A stretch of DNA of 64,000 nucleotides from Bacteroidales bacterium (GCA_016715075.1 JADKBK010000016.1:70991-134990); one strand, 5' to 3'; positions 27,677-37,464 are shown, counted from the first letter of the stretch. Notes: generated by a model not told the origin, from the sequence alone. Translations and numbers: made by a program.

Positions 27677-29101
27677 TTATTTCGTATTATAGATTAAACT
27701 CAAATAAATAGCTGATGCAATATCATTAAATGCCTGGTCATTGTGGTCTCCATTATTCGTCAACAATACAAAACCCGATTTTATTTCAGGATAAATCATA
27801 CAAAGAGAAGTAAAGCCATCTGTTCCTCCATCGTGGGCCAATCGCAGATATCCTTTTTTGGTTGTATAAATGTCCCAATTCAGCCCAACACCTTCTTTAG
27901 TGCTTCCGAAGGTCGGCTTATGGGAAAGGCTGGATGCACTATCGTTTTCAGAAACCTGGCTTTTTATAAACAGTAACATATCAGATACGGTGGAATGAAT
28001 ACCTCCTATCGGTTCAGCAAGTTTATTTTGCCAGTAGTTAGTTTCATTCCCCTCCATATCGTAGCCTTGTGCCATGTTATATAACTCCTCAGGAGCCAGT
28101 GAAACTTTGGTTTGGTACATCCTAAAAGGTTTCAGAATATATTTTGTTATCAGCTTTTCATAGCTCAGTCCATAAACCTTTTCCAAAATTTGTCCAAGAA
28201 TCGCCACTCCAAGATTTGAATAGTTTCTTTGCACGCCTGGTAATGTGTCCAATTTTACTGAATGTAAAATTTTCATAAAAATTGCGTCACTAAACTGAAC
28301 TGAAGGATTAAACGGATCTTCATTTGTATCAGGTAATCTTGTTGTAAAAGGTAAACCCGATGTATGATTACTTAAATTAACTAATCTTATTGGCTGACCC
28401 GAATACTCAAGATTAGGATAATTGCCTGTCAGATATTTGCGTATATCATCATCCAACCGGACCTTGTTTTCAAGTACAGCATTTGCTAACAATATTCCCG
28501 TAAAAACTTTTGTAACAGACCCGATTTCATAAATAGTATTTCCTGCAGGCAAAGTGTTGTTACTTTTTTTGGTTTCACCAAAATTATAGGAAAGCATTTC
28601 GCCGTTGACGAAAATTCCGATTGAAAGTCCTGCTACATTTTTGTTATTCATATATGTTGTCACACTTTCCTGAACTATGCTATCAAGATGTGATTTCAAT
28701 GGGTTATCATGCTGAAAATGTTCCCTCGTTTTATCGGCAGGTAATATATATGGTCGTAGACCAAATCGGCCGAAAGCCACATTTGAGATCGGGGTGATAT
28801 CGATCAGTAAAGACCTTTTTTCAAAAAAAAGACGGTATGTATAATTACTATCTTCCACCAGCACTAATTCATATTTTTTTATTTTTCCTAAAGTTGATGC
28901 ACTGGTCAATAAACTGACTATATCCCCTTCCCCTACGTTTGCCTTAAAACCGCTGTCAGCCAAAGCATAAATTTCCCTGAAATGATTCTCATTGAATTCG
29001 GAAATGATATTTTCAATTAAAATGTTCGATTTTAAGCCATCTGATCTCTGTGCATAAAGAGTTGTTGAAAAGATTAAAAGTATTAAGAAAAAAAATCGCA
29101 T
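27677..29101 (-). CDS. Serine hydrolase, class C beta-lactamase-like
   Basis: After a signal peptide there is a roughly 120-residue N-terminal domain (DUF3887-like in pattern), then a beta-lactamase/D-alanyl-D-alanine carboxypeptidase fold. The nucleophile motif SVTK is at residues 195-198, RNYSNLG supplies the Tyr-Ser-Asn triad, and HDGGTDG is the KTG-equivalent. The length is 474 aa. Such proteins act on peptidoglycan peptides or esters; true beta-lactamase activity is uncertain. It is monocistronic, 266 bp from the upstream deacetylase gene. Confidence 0.88.
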   Translation of the reverse strand: MRFFFLILLIFSTTLYAQRSDGLKSNILIENIISEFNENHFREIYALADSGFKANVGEGDIVSLLTSASTLGKIKKYELVLVEDSNYTYRLFFEKRSLLIDITPISNVAFGRFGLRPYILPADKTREHFQHDNPLKSHLDSIVQESVTTYMNNKNVAGLSIGIFVNGEMLSYNFGETKKSNNTLPAGNTIYEIGSVTKVFTGILLANAVLENKVRLDDDIRKYLTGNYPNLEYSGQPIRLVNLSNHTSGLPFTTRLPDTNEDPFNPSVQFSDAIFMKILHSVKLDTLPGVQRNYSNLGVAILGQILEKVYGLSYEKLITKYILKPFRMYQTKVSLAPEELYNMAQGYDMEGNETNYWQNKLAEPIGGIHSTVSDMLLFIKSQVSENDSASSLSHKPTFGSTKEGVGLNWDIYTTKKGYLRLAHDGGTDGFTSLCMIYPEIKSGFVLLTNNGDHNDQAFNDIASAIYLSLIYNTK

Positions 29102-29367
29102 AAATTACTTTTTATATATTAAACGGTCGTGGTTAAAATAACTGACAACGATTGTGGGAACAGGATACTGGCCCGGATTTCCGGCCTTCGTGCGGTGTCA
29201 TTTTCGTTGTTTTCTTTCATTTGGTAAATATAAAAAATCCATGCTGAGCCGGAATAGAAAAAGGAAGGAATGTCAGTAAGAGTTGTTGGTCAGGATGTGA
29301 ATGTCAAGGTGGAGAAGGCTGAAGACAATTGATGAACCTGTCCGTATCAGGTACCACCATATATTTG

Positions 29368-30297
29368 TCATTCAGCTAGTTTCCTGATATAGTCCGGGGT
29401 AGCTGGTTCATCTTTAAAGAAACTTCCTTTTTTACCCCGGGAGAGAGCCCATTTGTCAATCCAGGAAATCCCCCAATCCCCATAAACTGTTATATCTGAT
29501 CTAAAGATATCATCTTTAAGCGCTTCATCCATACTTACAAAATCATAATTATTCTTTCTGAAAATGTACGCAAGAGAATCGACATATTCTGAATTAAGGG
29601 AACTGGCATGAAGTAGCAAAATCTGATTTATATCTCTGCCAAAAAGGATATTGACCTGCATTTCATAATACTTCAACTTGCTTTCCATATAACCAATATA
29701 GTCATGCCCTATCTTTTTAATCAGATTTGTATCGGCTTTACCTTTGGCTCTCTGATAAGCTAACGCAAATAAATAATCCTCATTATCAATCGTAACAGGA
29801 GCAGCAATATACCCATGATCATTAAGAAAATTACTCAATGAATCAGCTTTTGCTTTTGTATTACCTACATGAAGAAAAGGATGTCTGAAGTATTTTATTG
29901 ATTTGTTCCTGTTTTTAAGAATTTCCTTTGTTACAGTTTCTCCATCGAGAATATCCTGAGAAAATTCTTTAAAAGATATATTATTATAATCTGAATGAGA
30001 AAATGTATGATTGCCTAAGTCCAGTCCACTATCAGCCCATTTATTCAGAAGCTCAACCTGAGATTGTATAATACTTTGATTATTATATAATCTGGACTCG
30101 TTTACAAATCCTATAGCAGGAATTTTATTGTTTTTTAATGACGAAACAAGTTTGTCAATCAAATTTTTCTGAAAAACCGGATCAGCAATGCCATAGCTTA
30201 CAACAGGCAAATCATCAAATGAAAAACAGACCTGTTTCTTTTGTCCAAATGATAATAATCCGGGAATAATTAAAATCAAAAATGCGTATATTTTCAT
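29368..30297 (-). CDS. Polysaccharide deacetylase (NodB-type)
   Basis: A signal peptide precedes CFSFDDLP (motif 1, catalytic and metal Asp pair) and LGNHTFSHSDYN (motif 2, HTxxH metal His residues). Later come the FRHPFL-like arginine motif and QILLLHASSLN near the C-terminus. The length is 309 aa. It removes acetyl groups from glycans such as chitin-like or peptidoglycan sugars. The gene overlaps the upstream DoxX gene by 4 bp (ATGA). Confidence 0.88.
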   Translation of the reverse strand: MKIYAFLILIIPGLLSFGQKKQVCFSFDDLPVVSYGIADPVFQKNLIDKLVSSLKNNKIPAIGFVNESRLYNNQSIIQSQVELLNKWADSGLDLGNHTFSHSDYNNISFKEFSQDILDGETVTKEILKNRNKSIKYFRHPFLHVGNTKAKADSLSNFLNDHGYIAAPVTIDNEDYLFALAYQRAKGKADTNLIKKIGHDYIGYMESKLKYYEMQVNILFGRDINQILLLHASSLNSEYVDSLAYIFRKNNYDFVSMDEALKDDIFRSDITVYGDWGISWIDKWALSRGKKGSFFKDEPATPDYIRKLAE

Positions 30298-30671
30298 TTT
30301 ATCATTTGTAAGTATTTTTCACGATTCTCAATAATTACCCAAATTTCTATTGCCACCAGTACAAGAGCAATTGGAAGTCCCGAAGGTGCAATTAAAATGT
30401 GTGTTAAAAGTATCCCTGTCAGAACCGGAAAAATAATTATTGCGCCAAGAGCCCTGTATCTATTAGTAATGAAAAGTAATCCTCCTGCGATTTCAGCAAC
30501 CGCAATAAGTGGCATAAGCCATCCGATTTCCGTAAAGGCTGTCATAACTTTCATCATTTTTTCCGGAATATCTTCGGGCATTGGCATGTAATTGAAAAAT
30601 TTATTCAGTCCTGAATTAATGAATACTAATCCAAAAAGGACACTTACTACCATTAGAATTTTCTTCTTCAT
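30294..30671 (-). CDS. DoxX-family membrane protein
   Basis: Four hydrophobic segments occur in 125 residues, with VLFGLVFINSGLNKFFNYMP at the start and VAEIAGGLLFITNRYRALGA in the middle, the usual DoxX pattern. The family occurs in redox-related membrane complexes; the exact role here is unknown. It is the first gene of a coupled pair with the polysaccharide deacetylase. Confidence 0.85.
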   Translation of the reverse strand: MKKKILMVVSVLFGLVFINSGLNKFFNYMPMPEDIPEKMMKVMTAFTEIGWLMPLIAVAEIAGGLLFITNRYRALGAIIIFPVLTGILLTHILIAPSGLPIALVLVAIEIWVIIENREKYLQMIK

Positions 30672-31626
30672 ATCTTTTGGTTATAATGGTTAAATAAAGT
30701 GAGTTTTATTGGTTTTGAACACTGTTCCCCTCATTTTTTTCAATGCACGCCAGCGATAGTGTAAACGGCATAAAAGAAGTAAGTTTCTCATCTCAGACAT
30801 AATAGTTTAAAATATTCAAACAGGCTTTTTCGTTAATTGTTGCACACTTAGGAAGTTAAGTGAGTATTCTGAATCCTGACTGGCCACCGGGAATATGTTT
30901 TTCAACCAGCCTTCTGGATTTGTCATGGTAACGTAATTGTCACTATATATTTAATTTGTTCCCGAATCGGCGCACATCAACACTTTGTGTAGTTTTTTTT
31001 GTCTTTAATTCTGCCATTTCAGGATATTATTATAGTTATTCCGGGTTTCGTAAATTAACCTGAGATATAACAATCTATCTGCTCTTTTGGTTTATTCCGG
31101 AATCTCAAATCTGTTTCCAGTCCCGGCTTACTGCTGACTGTTGCGGTATGAGGAGAAAATGTTGGTGGCTCAGTCATGCCGGCTACCTGTCTCGCAAGGC
31201 GGGATACTTTTCGATTGTTTTATGGCATACAATGGCCCGGCAGTTTGATCAGGTGATATCGGAGCCTGTCCAGAGTGCTGGCGAAGGGTCGTGGTGACTT
31301 GCCTGCCTACCGTGTATTTCTTCACAATTCATGTAACAGTTTATTTTTGGAAGTCCGGGGCTGTTTAAAAAGTCAAAATCCATTAACCGCAAAGCCCGCC
31401 CGGCTGACTCCGGTCGGACGGGCACACAAAGGATTCAATATAAGGCTTTTAGCTTTGAGAACTTTGCAAATTCTTAGCGGACTTTGCGGTTAAAATGAGT
31501 TTTTCAACAACCCCTTCACTTAAAAATGTGCAGCATCAGATTATATAATCTGTGCCCGGAATACTGAAGTATTACATAGCTATCAGGACCGGCGATTGAT
31601 AAAATTGTCTCTGTTGTGAGTTTGTG
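30672..31626. other. Long non-coding region with two repeat remnants
   Basis: No real gene is visible over about 955 bp. At about 31135-31320 there is a partial copy of the array spacer family (CGGAGCCTG-CCAGAGTGCTGGCGAAGGGTCG type), the leftmost copy in the window. At 31383-31493 lies the second copy of the TTAACCGCAAAG inverted-repeat element. Elsewhere I see only AT-rich DNA. Confidence 0.7.
31383..31493. repeat. Dispersed inverted-repeat element (TTAACCGCAAAG type), copy 2
   Basis: The ends are TTAACCGCAAAG (31383-31394) and CTTTGCGGTTAA (31482-31493), a perfect 12-bp inverted repeat. The interior differs from copy 1 and carries the GC hairpin GCCCGCCCGGC...GGTCGGACGGGC, a motif shared with the array spacers. 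Confidence 0.85.
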
Positions 31627-32451
31627 TTATATTTTAAGAATTCTTTTTATATTCCCGCCAAGTATCAATTCTTTATCTTCACCCGACATCTCAAGATTCT
31701 CTATTCGGTTTAGGTTTTTCTTAATGTTGTCTTTACATCCATATGGAGTATCAGTCCCGAATAAAACTCTTTTTGCTCCAACAAAATTAATTGCATCCAT
31801 TAAGCGGTTTTGAGAAATCAATTGAAGTGTAGAGGTATCAAAATACAAGTTCTCATCTTTGAAATTCTGCTTAATAAATACTTCAAGTCCAAATAAATGT
31901 GCAATAATTAAATTCAGGCCCGGATGCTTTTTCTTGTATTCAATTATTTTTACAACTTCGGAATCTGAATACAAATGAATAAATAAAGGCAAGTCATTGA
32001 TCTCAGCCCATAATGCAACCTCTCTGAAGAAATCAGAATCAACTGAAAAATTCTCCCAGCATTGATGCAATTTAACACCCTTAAAATTCCAATCTTTCCG
32101 TTTGTTGTCAAGGTAATCTGAAGGATTATTTATATGAGTAGTAATCCAGATAAACTGAATCACTCTGCCATTTGTTTTTTGTACCAATTCATATACATTC
32201 TCATTACCTAAGGGTATTTCCTTAACTTTTCCAGTCAGCATCATGACAAACTTTGTCAGGTAATTTGTTGCCTTTACAACGTTACTTCGTGGAAACATTG
32301 AAGCAATGTCGGGAAGAGAATATTCTGATTTACTATTTAACTCTCCGGGAACAAGTATTACTTTATCAACACCATTATTGTCAAGGGTGTTTATGATACT
32401 ATCTGGTGTCAGAAATCTACCGCAGGCATGTGAATGTCCATCAATTATCAT
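31627..32451 (-). CDS. Amidohydrolase-family (TIM-barrel metal) hydrolase
   Basis: The protein begins MIIDGHSHACGRF, with the HxH metal motif at the end of strand 1, and continues with VKLHQCWENFSVDS, LPLFIHLYSDSE, LIIAHLFG and LFGTDTPYG (the final Asp), as in the amidohydrolase-2 family. The length of 274 aa is typical. It is a cytoplasmic hydrolase or decarboxylase of unknown substrate. It is the last gene before the repeat-rich DNA that precedes the array. Confidence 0.85.
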   Translation of the reverse strand: MIIDGHSHACGRFLTPDSIINTLDNNGVDKVILVPGELNSKSEYSLPDIASMFPRSNVVKATNYLTKFVMMLTGKVKEIPLGNENVYELVQKTNGRVIQFIWITTHINNPSDYLDNKRKDWNFKGVKLHQCWENFSVDSDFFREVALWAEINDLPLFIHLYSDSEVVKIIEYKKKHPGLNLIIAHLFGLEVFIKQNFKDENLYFDTSTLQLISQNRLMDAINFVGAKRVLFGTDTPYGCKDNIKKNLNRIENLEMSGEDKELILGGNIKRILKI

Positions 32452-32608
32452 CTTTTTATTATGAAGGTTAGTATATGGGATACTCTGATCCCGGCAAATG
32501 AGTATAAATTGTCTGGAAAGCAGAGTTTTGGTAAAAAGTTTTAAGGTTTACAGTCCGGCTGACAAAACGGAACGAATTTGTCAGGATACAGGAATTTGGA
32601 ATAAAGTG

Positions 32609-32836
32609 TTAGTGACTCCTTGTTTGATTATCATGTTCTCTGTATTCCAGAATATCACCTGGCTGACAGTCTAATGCATTACAAATAGCTTCAAGAGTTG
32701 TAAACCTGATTGCTTTTGCTTTTCCGGTCTTTAAAATAGAAAGATTAGACAAGGTTAAATCAACTTTTTCCGATAGCTCATTAAGTGACATCTTTCGTCG
32801 TGCCATCATTACGTCTAAGTTTACTATGATTGGCAT
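32609..32836 (-). CDS. XRE-family HTH regulator (DUF2975 partner)
   Basis: The 75-residue protein is a single Cro/CI-type helix-turn-helix: MSLNELSEKVDLTLSNLSIL, KAKAIRFTTLEAICNALDCQ, then PGDILEY. It lies 3 bp after the DUF2975 membrane gene, the usual partner of this regulator group in Bacteroidota and Firmicutes. It probably controls its own operon. Confidence 0.9.
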   Translation of the reverse strand: MPIIVNLDVMMARRKMSLNELSEKVDLTLSNLSILKTGKAKAIRFTTLEAICNALDCQPGDILEYREHDNQTRSH

Positions 32837-32839
32837 GGC

Positions 32840-33376
32840 TTATACAGTTAAATCGTTTTCATTCTGGATTTCAACTCCTCTCGAAAAAATAGTGGCTATA
32901 ACATAAATTACAGCCGCCATTAATAAAAATGCACTGCCGTCTTCCCAGAATTGATTAAGCTTGTCGATTTCAATTCCATAATGCGCCATATTTTTTGATA
33001 TTTCACGGGCTACGAGACTAAAGATCCCTATTCCCAGAGTTATATAACTGATTTTTTTAATCGTGTCTGCAACATGGCTGTTGAATGGTTTTAACAAATC
33101 AAGTTTATGTAAAAGCATCGTGACTGCATAGAACAGATATGCCTTTAAAATAGAGATTGTCAGAATAAAACCATAAATCCCGAAATACACCCATATGTTA
33201 GTATTATACATTTGGCTCAGGTCCAGCTTCTGATAAAGGTTCCGGACAAATTCAGGTTTGATGAGACTGACAACAAAATTGACTATCATGGCTCCGGCTT
33301 CAATGCACAAGCCAACAAATATGACCCAGCTAACTATTTGCAGGCCTATAAATACGAGGTTGTTTCTTTTTGTCAT
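32840..33376 (-). CDS. DUF2975 membrane protein
   Basis: Four membrane segments are visible (about residues 11-38, 63-88, 107-126 and 145-165 of the chosen reading), with the family-like VADTIKKISYITLGIGIFSL and final IATIFSRGVEIQNENDLTV. I start at 33376 (MTKRNN) and not 33397, because the -7 box at 33402-33409 would place transcription start at about 33395 and remove the earlier ATG. Its HTH partner follows after 3 bp. The role is unknown; the pair is often stress-related. Confidence 0.85.
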   Translation of the reverse strand: MTKRNNLVFIGLQIVSWVIFVGLCIEAGAMIVNFVVSLIKPEFVRNLYQKLDLSQMYNTNIWVYFGIYGFILTISILKAYLFYAVTMLLHKLDLLKPFNSHVADTIKKISYITLGIGIFSLVAREISKNMAHYGIEIDKLNQFWEDGSAFLLMAAVIYVIATIFSRGVEIQNENDLTV

Positions 33377-33401
33377 AATACTTAAGTTTAAAATCATGGC
33401 T

Positions 33402-33409
33402 CAAAGATA
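33402..33409 (-). promoter_or_regulatory. -7 promoter box for the DUF2975/HTH operon
   Basis: In the minus direction this reads TATCTTTG, a perfect TAnnTTTG box 25 bp before the chosen start at 33376. It decides between two candidate start codons. Confidence 0.6.
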
Positions 33410-33585
33410 ATAAATATTTATTGTTATTCAATATATATATCATGAATATCAAAATATATTAAAAAATTTCAATTCTTTTTATTTTCCTATGAGATGGTAG
33501 TCACTTTAAATACAGACCAACGGTCAAATTATTTGTATGTTTATCGGAGGATATAACTGAATGTCAAATCGGGATCGAGAATGAC

Positions 33586-33938
33586 CACTAACCGGCCAGA
33601 GGATATAGGCAGTAAGTGTTACATGACGCAGCCATCCGGCCACCAGACTTGGTACTTTAGCCGAAAAGCTGTCCCGGTGCAAGCCCGTCTGACTGAACGA
33701 CGTCAGTCGTTCGGGCAGGAAGGGTGTGGCGGAATTTTAGCCGTCATGGTACAAAATTTATTGAAGCCAGAAAACTGTCAAAATATACTGAATTTTAATT
33801 GCATGCAGATGCGCTTCGCCCACCCGTAGCGGAGCGAAGGGGGTTATCCTGATGCAAGGGCCATTAGAAATATGTTTAGATGCAGGAGCGCGATGCAAAC
33901 TTGTGATAAACTTATTTACTTTATTGACATTGTTAGAA
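33586..33938. repeat. Array spacer, Q family, copy 1 (attC-like)
   Basis: It begins CACTAACCGGCCAG (core variant at 33586-33592) and ends GTTAGAA (33932-33938). The left 200 bp match the spacers at 48.2 and 52.9 kb (GCAGTAAGTGTTAC, CGGCCACCAG, TACTTTAGCCGAAAA). A GC hairpin with CCCGTCTGACTGAACGACGT is at about 33684-33721. The stop of the adjacent gene overlaps the right core. Confidence 0.65.
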
Positions 33939-34483
33939 GTTGACTTTATTTATCAATCCTAATTCTTTTATATTCATTTTGTCCTTAAATAAATCATTGT
34001 TATAAAAGTCCCTTTTCCCATTTTTTTCATCTTTTGAATAAAATGTATACTGAATGCGGTGAACCAATACTTAAACTAGTGTTTTGATTTAGTTCAGCAA
34101 TTTTGCTCTTGATTTCCTATTTCGTTATCATTACCCCAATTTACCTTAATGTAATAGATTTTTCCACCTTTCGGTTCTATCTCCAATTTGCCAAATGCAG
34201 TCATAAAATTAATTTTGTTATAATAAGTTATCACAATTGGCTGATTTAATTGACTATACTCAACAATTAGTCTTGTTCCGTTTTTTAGTCTTTGAGTCTC
34301 ATTTTCGTTAATTTTTATACCAATACCATTTCCGCTCCCCATAAATTGCTTACTACGATAGAAATATAAATATGCAACCTTGTCACTCACAAGAGAATCT
34401 GATTGTCCTTGAGCAATCAGGCTGGGTAACATCATTGAAACAATTAATAGTACAAATCCTAATTTCTTAATCTTCATATCCAA
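33933..34483 (-). pseudogene. DUF2846-like secreted protein, frameshifted
   Basis: The readable ORF 34483-34094 (129 aa) starts with a signal peptide (LGFVLLIVSMMLPSLIAQGQ) and has VAYLYFYRSKQFMGSGNGIG and KIYYIKVNWG, the pattern of DUF2846-type proteins. After an apparent frameshift, coding continues in other frames (SKIAELNQNTSLSIGSPHSVY and FYNNDLFKDKMNIKELGLIN) to a TAA at 33933-33935 inside the right core of the spacer. The intact product would have about 180 residues. The function is unknown. It is the first minus-strand module of the array. Confidence 0.55.
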
Positions 34484-34526
34484 TTTTTAGAGTTATCAAT
34501 TTAAGGTTGAAATCTCTGAAGTTTAC

Positions 34527-34685
34527 CACTAACTCCATTTATTACGTTACCAAATGTTCCTTGAATATCCCAAAAACTGCAGATAATGTTAGTTTCGATC
34601 ATTTCATTCTGATAATTGCCTCAGACAAAATCTCCGGGATCCATTCTTTTGTCAGTTCATGCTAACACCCAGACAGTCACATAAT
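34527..34685. repeat. Array spacer, R family, copy 1
   Basis: It begins CACTAAC (34527-34533) and continues TCCATTTATTACGTTACC and CCCAAAAACTGCAGATAAT, ending near GTCAGTTCATGCTAAC and CAGTCACATAA. A close copy in the same orientation occurs at 63780-63950. Confidence 0.7.
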
Positions 34686-35160
34686 TAAAACCAACAAACG
34701 GAGTAATCATACAGTAATTATTTGCCTAAGCACAAACATTAACTCTCACAACCAAAATAAGATTATACAATTTTCATTGTTTAGAGGGGAGGATCTGAAA
34801 TAAATGATGAAGCGATCTGCCCGGATATATTAAATCTCCTGCAGAACATACCCTGGTCAGTAACTTTAATATTAAACACGAAGCACACAGAGATTAACAC
34901 TAATTATACAAAGGACTAAATAAAAAGACCCCCTTTCAATGACAGGGATATTTTCAGAGATATGGACCAGAGATTTGTCTTCCGGCATGAAAAATTTCTT
35001 TTAAAAATGTCAAATAAATATCTGCGGAGTGTAACGATCAGGAAAAAAGTGAGTCTATAGATGAAGGGCCGGCGCAAACAGGAATATTTTTAAACCGGCA
35101 CCATCAATTATGAATTTTTACGTTTATCATAGTATATTAACCTAACTGCATATAAAACTT
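34686..35160. other. Intergenic region with no gene
   Basis: No ORF longer than about 30 codons looks coding on either strand. The DNA is AT-rich with short degenerate repeats of the ACACGAAGCACAC type near 34876. The plus-strand DUF4407 locus begins at 35161. Confidence 0.6.
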
Positions 35161-35694
35161 ATGACTCCATTCAGACTTTTTCCAAAAAGAAACCGTCAGA
35201 CACCTGACACAACAGCAGACGACGGATCAGGCGGCCTGCAAATAAGCCTTCCTTCAGGCGAAATGCCCGTATTGCCTTCAAGGGGAGACAAAGGCCTTGA
35301 TACCGTTTATGCCTTCTTCCAGAATGACTATGAATCAAAAGGCTATAATGACGCCATGGCCAATCCTGATGAAAGCTACCGGATCGACAATATCAAGCTG
35401 CTCAACCACGATCTCTTCATTCTTATTGAACGAACATCGACCTATTACGAGGATCTGGCTAAGGAGGTGGAATTTCATATAAGCTCCAGGAGCAGGGCCG
35501 GACTGATTGATCTGGTAGAGGAACTTAAAATCAGGATGCAGATAATCAACGACCACCGGGAGAAGCTTAAGGCAATAAAAGAGGAAGCCCTTAGCGGAAC
35601 AGGCGCTATTCAGCGAATCGGTCTCTCATACCAACGGGGATTCCTGAGAGGATTATCATCAATTTCACAGGCAAAAATTATTAATAACCGATAA
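35161..35694 (+). CDS. Hypothetical protein preceding DUF4407 gene
   Basis: This cytoplasmic protein of 177 residues has a Pro/Gly-rich first 45 residues and a helical remainder (YYEDLAKEVEFHISSRSRAG, LVEELKIRMQIINDHREKLK). No family was recognised. It lies 2 bp before a DUF4407 membrane protein on the plus strand, so the two should form a pair. Codon use is like that of the left half of the window, and this locus is the only plus-strand one in the array region. Confidence 0.75.
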   Translation: MTPFRLFPKRNRQTPDTTADDGSGGLQISLPSGEMPVLPSRGDKGLDTVYAFFQNDYESKGYNDAMANPDESYRIDNIKLLNHDLFILIERTSTYYEDLAKEVEFHISSRSRAGLIDLVEELKIRMQIINDHREKLKAIKEEALSGTGAIQRIGLSYQRGFLRGLSSISQAKIINNR

Positions 35695-35696
35695 GT

Positions 35697-36669
35697 ATGA
35701 AGGATATCTGGCTCAAAACCGGTTGCTATATAACCGGATATAATTATGGAATAATAAAGAATTCAAGCGAATTAAGCGCAAAGGCTGTCAGGAAATACCT
35801 CTCTGCCATATTGATTGTGAGCATACTCTGGGGATTTATTGGATTCTGCTTTTCTCAACGCTACCTGCATACCGGTATCACTGGGTCTCTGGCCGCAGCT
35901 CTGGTAATGATCGTTATAGTGATTCAGATTGAAAGACAGATTATATTATCCATCGGCAGAAACAAGCTCGTACCCGTGTTCAGGGTGATCATAGGTATAG
36001 TGATGGCTGTAATAGGCTCGGTAATCATCGATCAGATCATATTCAGGGAAGATGTAGAGAAAGCGAAAGTAACCAATATCCAGGCTGAAGTGAATAATAT
36101 CCTGCCTGTCAAGACCAGGGAGCTTGATCTGCAGATCCGGCAGATAGACTCCGCCATTACAATCAAGGAAGCTGAAAGAGCTGCCATTATTGATGAAATA
36201 ACTGTAAAACCATTTATAAAAAGCACTTCGTCAGAGGTAAAGCATTTCCAGATGCAGCACAATGTCAGCAATGGTCAGGTTGCCGATACAATCGTGAGCA
36301 GGACTGACTTAGCCCTGAATGATATAGCAAATCCCAAAGCAGGATTGCTGCCCGGAATAGCAGATCAGATAAGTCAGCTCAGAAAACAGAAGTCAGAAAA
36401 GGAAAACAGCAAGATAAATATACGACAGGAACTCGGAAACAGAGCTTAGCTCCAAAACAGGTTTCCTCGACGAATTAAAAACTCTCTTTTCAATTCTTTT
36501 TTCATCGTGGATAGCTATGGTTGTCTGGATAATGTTCTTTTTATTCCTGATGTCAATTGAGGTCTTTGTCCTCGTGAACAAATTCGGTGACGAGAAAAAT
36601 GATTACGACAGCATCATTCTCCATCAAAAGGATGTAAGGATAAAAATGCTGAATAAGCTCAGTGAATAG
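35697..36669 (+). CDS. DUF4407 membrane protein, frameshifted before last TM
   Basis: The ORF 35697-36449 (250 aa) has three N-terminal membrane segments (about 35-53, 61-82 and 96-117) and a long helical periplasmic or cytoplasmic region with EAERAAIIDE and ISQLRKQKSEKENS, as in DUF4407 proteins. Coding continues in the +1 frame (ETELSSKTGFLDELKTLFSI), with a fourth membrane segment MVVWIMFFLFLMSIEVFVLV and a terminal KDVRIKMLNKLSE, to a TAG at 36667-36669. The switch is at about 36430-36440. The full protein would have about 323 residues. Confidence 0.75.
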
Positions 36670-36724
36670 GAGGCATAAAGTTAAAAATACTGAAAAGACC
36701 GGTAGGTTTTATTTCCATTTCATC

Positions 36725-36836
36725 TGGTTGCGCGTTGGCCGGACCTGCTCCGCCGTCTTTGTCGGCTGTAGGTCGACTTCAACAACCGAAGGCTGAAGCG
36801 GGAAGGCAATTATATATACCGTCTGTTGTGAGTAGG
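36725..36836. repeat. Array spacer remnant (P family right end)
   Basis: It contains TTTGTCGGCTGTAGG and GGCTGAAGCGGGAAGGCAAT, as at the right ends of P spacers, and ends CCGTCTGTTGTGAG, a decayed form of CCGTCCGTGTTAGG. Confidence 0.55.
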
Positions 36837-36838
36837 TT

Positions 36839-37180
36839 TTAATTTAATTTTATGATTTCAAAACAACCAAGTTCATTGTCTGATTCAAATTTCAACAAGT
36901 CTGAATAATTTTCAATCAGAATATCTATTATTGCCTTGGTTTTAAGATTTCCAGTTCGGATCCATATTATTTTTGGAGGAAAACCAAATAAAGTATTAAA
37001 AGCATTAAAATCTGAATCTTGTGTGACGATTATATAATTATTAGTCTTTGCTTATTCCCATATCTGAAGATCAGTAACATTAATCAATCCTTCCTTTTTA
37101 ACAGATGTGGAACCAGCATATTTATCAGGTAATAAAGCAAAAATTCTATGTGAGATATTTTGATCAAACAATAACTTCAT
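36839..37180 (-). pseudogene. DUF5615 PIN-like toxin, in-frame stop
   Basis: Read through one TAA at 37052-37054, the frame from ATG 37180 to TAA 36839 gives a 113-codon protein: MKLLFDQNISHRIFALLPDK, then LQIWE-stop-AKTNNYIIVTQDSDF. This is the DUF5615 fold with the acidic residues of the first strand and of TQDSDF. The stop replaces an expected Tyr codon (WEYAK is usual). The start overlaps the DUF433 gene by 4 bp. DUF5615 proteins are putative nuclease toxins; this copy is probably dead. Confidence 0.7.
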
Positions 37181-37404
37181 ACAGCAATCTGATATATCTT
37201 ATTCTCTCTGTCAGCGGCATAGCTTAAGGCTGCATATATATCATTCTCTCTAAGTTCATCATAATCTGATAAAATATCTTGAATTGTCATTCCAGAGGCT
37301 AACCAGCCAAGAATATCGTTGACGGTTATTCTCATACCCCTGATACAAGGTTTTCCACCTCGTTTACCAGGTTCAATTGATATAATTTTCTTATAGTCAA
37401 CCAT
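37177..37404 (-). CDS. DUF433 antitoxin-like protein
   Basis: The 75-residue product is a complete DUF433 protein: IISIEPGKRGGKPCIRGMRI, TVNDILGWLASGMTIQDILS, then YDELRENDIYAALSYAADRE. The family is the usual upstream partner of DUF5615 toxins and has a winged-helix-like DNA-binding fold. It is coupled (ATGA) to the interrupted toxin gene. It is an intact antitoxin with a broken toxin. Confidence 0.88.
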   Translation of the reverse strand: MVDYKKIISIEPGKRGGKPCIRGMRITVNDILGWLASGMTIQDILSDYDELRENDIYAALSYAADRENKIYQIAV

Positions 37405-37464
37405 CTCAGAATAATTTTATCAAAGATAAGATATTTTCGTTTAATGTCCTCTTTTACAATTACG

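Noticed and set aside
33581..33829. 82-codon plus-strand ORF in the Q spacer
   Set aside because: It runs through repeat DNA, is not kept in the other Q copies, and encodes no recognisable domain.
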